From JACVRW01 sp034664085 (lineage in GTDB: Bacteria > Actinomycetota > Thermoleophilia > Solirubrobacterales > Thermoleophilaceae): 28,798 nt of DNA. The stretch is from NCBI GenBank assembly GCA_034664085.1, contig JAXDII010000091.1:1-28798 (forward strand). The letters run 5' to 3'. The position numbers and the translations under genes were made by a program. Below the pieces are notes generated by a model that saw nothing but the letters and a program-made list of their open reading frames with translations, did not search any database and was not told the origin of the DNA. Shown here piece by piece: positions 1 through 6,446 of the stretch (the stretch's first letter is position 1; the number at the start of each line of letters is the position of its first letter).

Positions 1-1365
1 GAGGACCCCCAGCACGGAAAGCCTGAATCGCAGCCCGCGCCGGCGGCGCGCCTGCAGCTCGTCGGCGTCGGCGTCGCTGAGCACCGGCACGGCGACGTCG
101 GGGACGGCCTCGACCGGCGCGACGAGCGGGATCGCGGCGCGCACGCGCGTGCCCTGTCCAGCCGGGCTCTGCAGCTCCAGCGAGCCGTCCAGCGCGCCCA
201 CGCGGTCCTCGAGGCCCTGCAGCCCGGAGCCGCTCCCGAGCCGCGCGCCGCCCTTGCCGTCGTCGCTGACGGTGACGATCAGGTGGCCGTCCTCCGGCGT
301 GACGGCGACGGTGGCGCCGCTGGCCTCGGCGTGCTTGTCGATGTTCACCAGGCACTCCGACACGACGAAGTACGCAGCCGCCTCCACCTGGCCGGGCAGG
401 CGCGCCGCCGGGGCCGCAACAACCTCGACGGGTACCGACGCCCGTCCGGCGAGGTCCTCGAGAGCCGCCCCGAGCCCGCGGTTGGTGAGGATCGCCGGGT
501 GGATGCCGCGGGCGAGGTCACGCAGGTCCTTGAGCGCGTGCCCGGCCTCGTCGCCCGCCTGGCGCACCAGCTCGGCGGCGTCGGGGTCACCGTCCGCCGC
601 CCGCTTCTCGGCCATCCGCAGCGTCAGCGCCAGCGCCACCAGGCGCTGCTGCGCCCCGTCGTGCAGGTCGCGCTCGATGCGCCGCCGCTCGGCGTCGGCC
701 GCCTCGATGATGCGCGAGCGGGCGTCGCGCAGGTCGGACACCTCCGCCGTCAGGGCCGGGTCGGCGTTGGAGCCGAGCAGCACCTCCGCGTAGCTCGCGT
801 AGAGGCGGCCGAGCGCTCCCAGCGCCGGAATGCCAAGCACCAGCAGGATCACGCCGAGCGGGGCGAGCGCGAGCGCCTCCAGCAGCGTGTCGACCTGGAA
901 CAGGCCGAGCTCCACGCCGTCCGGCACCGCCCAGTAGGAGAGCGGCAGCGTGAGGGTGTGCAGTCCGGCGGACAGGACGACCGCGGTGACGATGAACGAC
1001 ATCAGCCCGAACGGGAACTGGAGCAGCAGGAACGCGAGGTCCTTCCAGGTGGCCGGGTCCGCGAGCCGCGCGCGCAGCCGAGCCCAGGGGCCGCGGTCGG
1101 GCAGCGGGCGGTACGGGCTGGGGATGGCCGTGCCGGTGAGCGCCCCGATGATGCGCCGCTCGCCCTCCGCCAGCCAGCCCCAGGCGTACACGGCGCCGAT
1201 CAGGATCGGGATGCCGATCAGCGTGACCGCCAGCCCCACGCCGAGCGAGATCGCCGTAACCAGGAACACGAACTCGACTACGCCGAGCACGCCGGCGAAC
1301 AGCAGGTAGCCGATCCGCCCGTACGTGACGGGGCTGAGCAGCTGCCTCTGCAGGCGGGCGATCAC
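1..1365 (-). CDS. Two-component sensor histidine kinase, PF13796-type membrane sensor plus HisKA_3/HATPase_c (3' end outside window)
   Basis: Membrane sensor kinase that should phosphorylate a LuxR/NarL-type response regulator. Translating the minus strand gives an N-terminal membrane sensor region (about residues 15-190, several hydrophobic segments, with GVGLAVTLIGIPIL typical of the actinobacterial 'putative sensor' domain). The HisKA_3 dimerisation box follows, ERDLHDGAQQRL, with phospho-acceptor His235. HATPase_c follows with N-box ECLVNIDKHAEA (Asn341) and G-boxes DDGKGG and GSGLQGL. After the ATPase the frame stays open to base 1 with RRRRGLRFRLSVLGVL. This looks like the start of an extra C-terminal membrane segment, so the gene continues beyond the window. 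Start: GTG at 1365 is preferred because a TAGATT -10 box (1381-1376) lies 10 nt upstream; GTG at 1374 is also in frame. No partner response regulator is visible; it is probably to the left. Confidence 0.85.
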   Translation of the reverse strand, partial: MIARLQRQLLSPVTYGRIGYLLFAGVLGVVEFVFLVTAISLGVGLAVTLIGIPILIGAVYAWGWLAEGERRIIGALTGTAIPSPYRPLPDRGPWARLRARLADPATWKDLAFLLLQFPFGLMSFIVTAVVLSAGLHTLTLPLSYWAVPDGVELGLFQVDTLLEALALAPLGVILLVLGIPALGALGRLYASYAEVLLGSNADPALTAEVSDLRDARSRIIEAADAERRRIERDLHDGAQQRLVALALTLRMAEKRAADGDPDAAELVRQAGDEAGHALKDLRDLARGIHPAILTNRGLGAALEDLAGRASVPVEVVAAPAARLPGQVEAAAYFVVSECLVNIDKHAEASGATVAVTPEDGHLIVTVSDDGKGGARLGSGSGLQGLEDRVGALDGSLELQSPAGQGTRVRAAIPLVAPVEAVPDVAVPVLSDADADELQARRRRGLRFRLSVLGVL

Positions 1366-1375
1366 GGCAAACACA

Positions 1376-1404
1376 AATCTATGCCCGCGCGGACTGCCGG
1401 TCTG
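1376..1404 (-). promoter_or_regulatory. Candidate promoter of the sensor kinase gene
   Basis: On the minus strand, CAGACC (1404-1399) is separated by 17 nt from TAGATT (1381-1376). The predicted transcription start is about 4 nt before GTG 1365, so the transcript would be almost leaderless. The -35 element keeps only the GAC core. This was found by eye. Confidence 0.35.
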
Positions 1405-1419
1405 TACGGAAAGCCGTAC
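1404..1419. repeat. Inverted repeat, possible operator between divergent genes
   Basis: GTACGG-AAAG-CCGTAC is a perfect 6-bp inverted repeat with a 4-nt loop. It lies in the 74-bp gap between the divergent sensor kinase and serine hydrolase genes and touches the kinase gene's proposed -35 region. A dimeric regulator site, for example the kinase's own response regulator, is possible but unproven. A 6-bp arm can also arise by chance. Confidence 0.3.
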
Positions 1420-1439
1420 CCGCGGGGGCACCTGGCACC

Positions 1440-2516
1440 ATGCCGCGCGTGGCGCACTGGCGCGCACACGCGTTCGTTGCTGCGGCGGGGGCTGTGGTGA
1501 TCGCCGCTGCCCCCGCGGGCGCCGGGCGGGCGGAGACGCGTGGCACGCTCGACGTCGCCCAGAGCGTCGCCGGCGGGGCGTATCCGGAGGGCTCGATCTC
1601 CTACCTGCGGGTGCGCAGGGGCCCGCGCGTGGTGATTCGGCGCTCCCGGCCCGGGCCGATCAGGGCGCGGCTCCACCCCCGCCCCGGCACCTACCGCGTG
1701 ACCAGCTTCCAGCGGCCCTGCCAGGGCGACTGCTCCGGCTGCTCGGGGCGCGTCCGCGTGTTCGCCGGCGAGACGAGCCGCGTGGGCGTCGTCACCCGCC
1801 CGGGCAGGAGCTGCAGCGTGGCCGCGAAGGAGCCGCCCGCGTTCCCGGCCGCCGCACGCGTGAGGGCCGCGCGCCGCTACGTGCGCGGCCGCGCCGTCAC
1901 GTCGCTCGCCCTGATCGACTCCCACGGCCGCCTGCGCGGCTTCGCCGCCCGGCGCCGCTACGTGTCCGCCAGCGTGGTCAAGGCGATGCTGCTGGTGGCC
2001 TACCTGCGCACGCTCGGCGACCGTGGGGCGAACGCGGGCGACCGCGCGCTGCTCGGGCCGATGATCACGCGTTCGGACAACGACATGGCCGACGCGGTCT
2101 ACGGGCGCGTCGGCGACGCCGGGCTGCTGGCGCTGGCGCGGCGCGCCGGCATGAGCGACCTCACGGTTACGGGGCACTGGGGCGGCGTCTACTTCAGCGC
2201 GGCGGATCAGGCACGCCTGTTCCTGCGGATCGACTCGCTCGTGCCGCGCCGCTCGCGCGCCTATGCCCGCGGGCTGCTGTCGTCGATCGTGCCCTACCAG
2301 CGCTGGGGCTTCTCGCGCGTGGCGCGCCGCCACGGCTGGAGCATCTTCTTCAAGGGCGGCTGGCGCGGCACCGCGAGTGGCCGGCTGGTGCACGAGGCGG
2401 CCCTGTTGGAGCGCGGCAGCCAGCGCTTCTCGCTGGTGGTGCTGAGCGACGGCAACCCCTCGCACGAGTACGGCACGGAGACCCTGCGCGGCGTGGCCAG
2501 GCGGATCTTCCGGTGA
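1440..2516 (+). CDS. Exported serine hydrolase, class A beta-lactamase-like
   Basis: A 358-residue serine acyltransferase of the penicillin-recognising fold. An N-terminal hydrophobic signal segment (about residues 10-30, ending in an Ala-rich stretch) predicts export. Residues about 35-130 form an extra N-terminal domain with a Cys cluster (C94, C98, C101) and C124, probably disulfide bonded. The catalytic domain shows S-V-V-K (Ser178, Lys181), SDN at 212-214 and KGG at 305-307 in place of KTG. No ExxLN omega-loop glutamate is seen after SDN. In class A beta-lactamases that Glu drives deacylation, so a DD-peptidase or esterase role, or weak beta-lactamase activity, is as likely as true resistance. 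The stop overlaps the VanX-like gene by 4 bp (GTGA), implying translational coupling and a shared cell-wall role. The ATG at 1440 is the only start that includes the signal segment cleanly. Confidence 0.85.
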   Translation: MPRVAHWRAHAFVAAAGAVVIAAAPAGAGRAETRGTLDVAQSVAGGAYPEGSISYLRVRRGPRVVIRRSRPGPIRARLHPRPGTYRVTSFQRPCQGDCSGCSGRVRVFAGETSRVGVVTRPGRSCSVAAKEPPAFPAAARVRAARRYVRGRAVTSLALIDSHGRLRGFAARRRYVSASVVKAMLLVAYLRTLGDRGANAGDRALLGPMITRSDNDMADAVYGRVGDAGLLALARRAGMSDLTVTGHWGGVYFSAADQARLFLRIDSLVPRRSRAYARGLLSSIVPYQRWGFSRVARRHGWSIFFKGGWRGTASGRLVHEAALLERGSQRFSLVVLSDGNPSHEYGTETLRGVARRIFR

Positions 2517-3148
2517 GGCGGGTCCTGATCCTGGCCGCCTGCGCGGCGCTGGTGGCGGCAGCGGCGGTCGAGGCGACGTCCCCCGCGCACCGCCGCGCGG
2601 GCCTGGTCGACGTCCACCGCTACGGGCCCGGCATCCGCGTCGAGCTGGTGTACGGCACTTCGCACAACCTGACCGGCGGGCGCCTGCCCGGCTACTGCCG
2701 CGACTGGGCGCTGCTGCTCCACCCCGTGGCCCGCGACCTGGGCCGCGTCCAGCGCCGCCTGGGACGGCGCGGGCTGGGCCTGCTGGTGCTGGACGCCTAC
2801 CGGCCCGCGCGCGCCTCCCGCGCGCTCGTGAGGTGGGCGGAGAGCAGCGGCCGGGGCGACCTGGTCGGCACCTACATCGCCCGCCGCAGCCGGCACAACA
2901 CCGGCGGTGCGGTCGACCTCACCCTGGTGCGCGCCTCCGACGGCAGGCGCCTGCGCATGGGATCCGCCTACGACGAGCTCGGCCCGAGCGCGCACACGCT
3001 CAACGCCAGCGGCCGCGCGCTGCGCAACCGGCTGGTGCTGGAGCACGCGATGGAGCGCTTCGGCTTCACCGGCTACTGGCGAGAGTGGTGGCATTTCGAG
3101 CACCGGGCCGCGGGCGATCGCTACCTGGATCTGACCTTGGGCTGCTAG
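2513..3148 (+). CDS. vanX: D-alanyl-D-alanine dipeptidase, VanX/DdpX family (M15D), exported
   Basis: Zinc dipeptidase expected to hydrolyse D-Ala-D-Ala. The 211-residue product is close in length to VanX. Visible motifs: DAYRP with Arg97 (equivalent to VanX Arg71), SRHNTGGAVD giving zinc ligands His128 and Asp135, and EWWH giving catalytic Glu191 and zinc ligand His194. The GTG start at 2513 overlaps the upstream TGA (GTGA). It gives a short basic N-terminus followed by a hydrophobic segment (VLILAACAALVAAAAV), so the enzyme is probably exported or membrane-anchored. VanX itself is cytoplasmic. With no VanH/VanA homologues here, a role in wall turnover or recycling of D-Ala-D-Ala is more likely than glycopeptide resistance. 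The frame stays open upstream to 1325, but that extension lies inside the preceding gene and looks unnatural. Confidence 0.88.
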   Translation: MRRVLILAACAALVAAAAVEATSPAHRRAGLVDVHRYGPGIRVELVYGTSHNLTGGRLPGYCRDWALLLHPVARDLGRVQRRLGRRGLGLLVLDAYRPARASRALVRWAESSGRGDLVGTYIARRSRHNTGGAVDLTLVRASDGRRLRMGSAYDELGPSAHTLNASGRALRNRLVLEHAMERFGFTGYWREWWHFEHRAAGDRYLDLTLGC

Positions 3149-3168
3149 GCAGCGATAATGGGCACATG
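3131..3168 (+). promoter_or_regulatory. Promoter for leaderless nadE mRNA
   Basis: CTGACC (3131-3136), a 17-nt spacer, then GATAAT (3154-3159): a good SigA-type promoter. The expected transcription start 6-7 nt after the -10 box falls on or next to the A of ATG 3166. There is no Shine-Dalgarno sequence. This supports a leaderless transcript, which is common in actinobacteria. The promoter overlaps the 3' end of the VanX-like gene. Confidence 0.6.
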
Positions 3169-4956
3169 GCGCTTGGACAGGATCTGCTGAGGATCGCCCT
3201 CGCCCAGATCGACCCCACGGTCGGGGACATCGAGGGCAACGCCCGCAAGATCGCGGAGCGCAGCGCCGAGGCGCGCGAGCAGGGCGCCGCGCTGGTGATC
3301 TTTCCCGAGCTGGCGCTGAGCGGCTATCCGCCCGAGGATCTCCTCCTGAAGACGGCCTTCCTGGAGCGCACCGGCACCGCGCTGGAGGAGCTGGCCGCGC
3401 AGACGCACGGGATCGCCGTGCTGGTGGGGTTCCCCGAGAGCGCGGACGACGTCTACAACTCCGCCGCGCTGCTTGCCGACGGCGAGGTGGCGGCGGTCTA
3501 TCGCAAGATGTACCTGCCCAACTACGGCGTCTTCGACGAGCAGCGCTACTTCCAGTCGGGCGCCGAGGCGGGCATCTTCGAGCTGAACGGCGTGCCGATC
3601 GGCGTCTCGATCTGCGAGGACATCTGGGAGCCCGGCCCCCCCGCCATGACCGAGGCGCTGGCCGGGGCGCAGGTGATCGTGAACCTCGCGGCCTCGCCGT
3701 ACCGGATCGGCTACGGGCACGGCAGGGAGCGCATGCTGGTGCAGCGCGCCGTGGACAACCTGGCCGCCGTGGTCCTCGTGAACACGGTGGGCGGCCAGGA
3801 CGAGCTGGTCTTCGACGGCCACAGCCTGGCCGTCGACCAGGACGGGCGCGTGCTGGCGCGCTGCCCCCAGTTCGAGGAGAGCCTGGCGATCTGCACGATC
3901 GACCCCCGCGAGGTCGCCTCCGCGCGGCTGCGCGACACGCGCCACCGCGCCAACGTGCGCCGCCAGCGCCGCGCCGCCCCGGTGGCCGAGCCGCCCGTGG
4001 TGCACCTGGCGAGCCTCGAGGTGGAAAGCGGCGGGGACACCGTGGGCGGGGCGATCGCTTCCCTGCTCGGCGCCGAGGAGGAGGTCTACACGGCGCTGCG
4101 CACCGGCCTGCGCGACTACGTGGAGAAGAACGGCTTCGACCGCGTCGTGCTCGGCCTCTCGGGCGGGATCGACTCGGCGCTGGTGGCGATGGTCGCCGTA
4201 GACGCGCTCGGCGCCGACCGGGTCACCTGCGTGTCCATGCCCTCCCCGTACTCCAGCGAGGGCACCCGGTCCGACGCCGAGGCGATCGCCGCCAACCTCG
4301 GCGTCCAGCTGATCGAGATCCCGATCGCCGAGGCGATGGACGCTTACTCCGACATGCTGGCGGAGGTCTTCGAGGGCCGCGAGCCGGACGTGGCCGAGGA
4401 GAACGTGCAGGCGCGCATCCGCGGCAACCTCGTGATGGCGCTCTCGAACAAGTTCGGCTGGCTGGTGCTCGCCACCGGCAACAAGTCGGAGCTGTCGGTC
4501 GGCTACGCCACGCTCTACGGCGACATGGCGGGCGGCTTCGCCGTCATCAAGGACGTCTTCAAGACCTGGGTCTACAGGCTCGTGCGCTGGCGCAACGAGC
4601 AGGCGGGCACGCAGCTCGTTCCGGCCAGCGTGCTCGACCGGCCGCCCTCCGCGGAGCTGCGCCACGACCAGACCGATCAGGACTCGCTGCCGCCCTACGA
4701 CGTGCTGGACGCGATCCTCACCGGCTACGTCGAGGAGGACTTGGACGCCGTCGAGCTCGTGCGTCGCGGCCTGCCCGCCGACGACGTGGAGCGCGTGATC
4801 CGGATGGTCGACCGGGCCGAGTACAAGCGCCGCCAGGCGCCACCCGGGATCAAGGTCTCCACCAAGGCGTTCGGGCGCGACCGGCGCCTGCCGATCACGA
4901 ACCGCTTCGAGGCGCGCGTGGAGCCGCAGGAGCGGCGCCTGCGGGCCCTGCAGTAG
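3166..4956 (+). CDS. nadE: Glutamine-dependent NAD+ synthetase
   Basis: Catalyses the last step of NAD+ synthesis: deamido-NAD+ plus ATP and glutamine gives NAD+. The 596-residue protein has an N-terminal nitrilase-type glutaminase (about 1-260) with catalytic Glu (FPELALSGYPPEDLL), Lys (YRKMYLPNYGVFDE) and Cys (GVSICEDIWEP). The C-terminal synthetase domain (about 300-590) carries the SGGIDSAL P-loop and the ATGNKSELSVGY motif. It is the short two-domain bacterial form rather than the roughly 680-residue mycobacterial type. ATG 3166 is chosen because a consensus-like promoter places the transcription start there; the frame is open further upstream but only inside the VanX-like gene. It converges with the thioesterase gene, with 6 bp between the stop codons. 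Confidence 0.95.
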   Translation: MALGQDLLRIALAQIDPTVGDIEGNARKIAERSAEAREQGAALVIFPELALSGYPPEDLLLKTAFLERTGTALEELAAQTHGIAVLVGFPESADDVYNSAALLADGEVAAVYRKMYLPNYGVFDEQRYFQSGAEAGIFELNGVPIGVSICEDIWEPGPPAMTEALAGAQVIVNLAASPYRIGYGHGRERMLVQRAVDNLAAVVLVNTVGGQDELVFDGHSLAVDQDGRVLARCPQFEESLAICTIDPREVASARLRDTRHRANVRRQRRAAPVAEPPVVHLASLEVESGGDTVGGAIASLLGAEEEVYTALRTGLRDYVEKNGFDRVVLGLSGGIDSALVAMVAVDALGADRVTCVSMPSPYSSEGTRSDAEAIAANLGVQLIEIPIAEAMDAYSDMLAEVFEGREPDVAEENVQARIRGNLVMALSNKFGWLVLATGNKSELSVGYATLYGDMAGGFAVIKDVFKTWVYRLVRWRNEQAGTQLVPASVLDRPPSAELRHDQTDQDSLPPYDVLDAILTGYVEEDLDAVELVRRGLPADDVERVIRMVDRAEYKRRQAPPGIKVSTKAFGRDRRLPITNRFEARVEPQERRLRALQ

Positions 4957-4972
4957 GGCCGCCTAGGCGGCC
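4957..4972. terminator. Candidate bidirectional terminator (perfect palindrome)
   Basis: GGCCGCCTAGGCGGCC is a perfect 16-bp palindrome directly after the nadE stop and containing the stop codon of the opposing thioesterase gene. It sits where two converging genes meet and could form a strong GC hairpin on either transcript. There is no T-tract, which is usual for actinobacterial hairpin terminators. The hairpin has almost no loop, so a cruciform or chance origin is also possible. Confidence 0.4.
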
Positions 4973-5403
4973 TTGGAGGCCTGAGCGGGCCGGACGGCGA
5001 GCGTGACCCTGGAGACCGCGCAGAGACGGCCGCCGTCGTCCGTGAACTCGACGTCCCAGACCCAGGTCGTGCGGCCCCGGTGGCGGGGCGTGCCCTCGGC
5101 GTTCACGTAGCCGCTCGTGACCGGGCGCAGGAAGGTGGTGTGGTTGGACTGGCCGAGGGCGAAGTTGCCGTCGGGACTCACCGCCACGACGGTCGCCCAG
5201 GAAACCATGGCCTCGGCGAGCGCGGCGTACGTGCCGCCGTGGACGAGGCCCATCGGCTGCTGCACGCGCCGCTCGGCCGGGACGCGGCCCCGGCAGCGCT
5301 CCCCGCTGGCCTCGAGCAGCTCGAAGCCGAGCACGTCGTCGAGCGTGCCCGCCGGAGGGTAGGTCCCAAAGGCCCCGAGGTCCAGTTCCGCCACCGCGGG
5401 CAC
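4963..5403 (-). CDS. PaaI-type hotdog-fold acyl-CoA thioesterase
   Basis: A 146-residue single hotdog domain, the usual size for the PaaI/4HBT family, predicted to hydrolyse small or aromatic acyl-CoA thioesters in the cytosol. The family signature HGGTYAALAEAMVSWATV is clear, followed by SNHTTFLRPVTSG and a final beta strand with RVTLAVRP. Start: GTG 5403 is preferred because a strong Shine-Dalgarno sequence (AGGGGGA at 5418-5412) lies 8 nt upstream. An ATG at 5424 is also in frame, but it would overlap the start codon of the divergent gene. Substrate cannot be told from sequence. A link with the window's acyl-CoA synthetase is possible but they are far apart. Confidence 0.85.
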   Translation of the reverse strand: MPAVAELDLGAFGTYPPAGTLDDVLGFELLEASGERCRGRVPAERRVQQPMGLVHGGTYAALAEAMVSWATVVAVSPDGNFALGQSNHTTFLRPVTSGYVNAEGTPRHRGRTTWVWDVEFTDDGGRLCAVSRVTLAVRPAQASKAA

Positions 5404-5411
5404 ACTACAGT

Positions 5412-5418
5412 TCCCCCT
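5412..5418 (-). promoter_or_regulatory. Shine-Dalgarno sequence deciding the thioesterase start
   Basis: AGGGGGA on the minus strand, 8 nt before GTG 5403. It favours that start over the upstream in-frame ATG 5424. Confidence 0.55.
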
Positions 5419-5422
5419 GCTC

Positions 5423-6415
5423 ATGGCGACCTTCGATCAGCTGTCTGACGAACAGCGGGCGATCGTCGAGCTGGTCCTGCAGCAGGGCAAGAGCTACGAC
5501 GAGCTGGCTGGCATGCTCGGCATCCCCGAGGCGCGCGTGCGCGAGCTGGCCCGCGACGCGCTGGTGGACCTGGCGCCGGTCAGCGTGCGCGGCGTCGAGG
5601 AGGACTGGCGCGGGCAGCTGGCCGACTACGTGCTCGGCCAGCAGGCCGGTCCCGAGGCCACCGCCACCCGCGGTCACCTGCGTCGCTCCGAGGCGGCGCG
5701 CAGCTGGACGCGCTCGCTGCTCGACTCGCTGGAGCAGCTCTACGCCGACGCCGGCCTGCCGGAGATCCCGGACGGCGAGCGTGGCTCGCGCCGTGCCGCA
5801 GCCCCGGCCCGGCCCGCTGGAGAGCGCTCCCCGCTGGCCCCGGCCGGTGGGGGAACCGTGCAGCGCCGCCGCATCCTGGCCGCCGCCGCGGCGGCCGTCC
5901 TGATCCTGCTCGTAGTGCTGGTCTGGCCCGTCGGGCTGCTGACCGGCGGCGACGGCGACGGCGGCAGCGCCGACGCCGGCCAGGACGCCGGCGGCGACGC
6001 CCCGATCTCCACCCAGATGGAGGGCGCGGCGGTGATCGCCAAGCAGGGCGGGAAGACCCAGATCCTCGTCACCGCCCAGGGGCTCGAGCCGAGCACCGAC
6101 AGCTCCGCCTACCAGGTGTGGCTGTACGACTCGGAGGCCAAGCGCAAGTCGCTGGGCGCGACGGTGACCGATCAGCAGGGCAACCTCCAGGTCGTCGGCG
6201 AGCTGCCGGCCGGCTATGAGCAGTACAAGTTCATCGACGTCACGTCGGTCGCGGTGACCGGCCAGGGCGACAGCCAGAGCTTCGAGAACGGACCGTCGGT
6301 GCTGCGCGGCCTGCTCGAGCTGTCTGAGAAGCCGGTCACGACCGGCACCGGCAAGCAGAAGGCCACCGTGCTGGCCAACGTCCAGCTCGTTCCGCTGCCG
6401 TCCTCTGGCGGCTAG
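5423..6415 (+). CDS. Membrane protein: sigma region 4-like HTH, transmembrane helix and RskA-type anti-sigma C-terminal domain
   Basis: A 330-residue single-pass membrane protein. Residues about 5-50 (LSDEQRAIVELVLQQGKSYDELAGMLGIPEARVRELARDAL) resemble the helix-turn-helix of sigma-70 region 4. A linker rich in Ala, Pro and Arg follows. A single hydrophobic helix (about 151-175, after QRRR) is followed by an acidic Gly/Asp-rich stretch. The outer domain (about 195-330) matches the RskA/anti-sigma-K C-terminal fold: YQVWLYDSEAKRKSLGATV, then GELPAGYEQYKFIDVTSV. Classical anti-sigma factors carry a zinc-binding or ASD domain in place of the HTH and sit beside a sigma gene; neither is seen here. 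It may be a one-component membrane regulator or a captured sigma domain. Start ATG 5423 has no Shine-Dalgarno sequence; TACAGT at 5406-5411 could be a -10 box. Confidence 0.75.
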   Translation: MATFDQLSDEQRAIVELVLQQGKSYDELAGMLGIPEARVRELARDALVDLAPVSVRGVEEDWRGQLADYVLGQQAGPEATATRGHLRRSEAARSWTRSLLDSLEQLYADAGLPEIPDGERGSRRAAAPARPAGERSPLAPAGGGTVQRRRILAAAAAAVLILLVVLVWPVGLLTGGDGDGGSADAGQDAGGDAPISTQMEGAAVIAKQGGKTQILVTAQGLEPSTDSSAYQVWLYDSEAKRKSLGATVTDQQGNLQVVGELPAGYEQYKFIDVTSVAVTGQGDSQSFENGPSVLRGLLELSEKPVTTGTGKQKATVLANVQLVPLPSSGG

Positions 6416-6421
6416 GCACTA

Positions 6422-6436
6422 CGGCCCTGCTGGCCG
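6422..6436. terminator. Weak candidate terminator hairpin
   Basis: CGGCC-CTGCT-GGCCG is a 5-bp perfect stem in the 31-bp gap between the converging HTH-RskA and alkylglycerone-phosphate synthase genes. There is no T-tract, and the stem is short. Confidence 0.25.
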
Positions 6437-6446
6437 CGGTGCACCG

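Noticed and set aside
283..1500. Long plus-strand open frame across the sensor kinase region
   Set aside because: Its product is Arg/Gly/Gln/His-rich low-complexity sequence without domains. The minus strand encodes a complete histidine kinase with all motifs.
1325..2512. Upstream extension of the VanX-like frame
   Set aside because: The extension overlaps the whole serine hydrolase gene and is low-complexity Arg-rich. GTG 2513 gives a signal segment and a normal VanX length.
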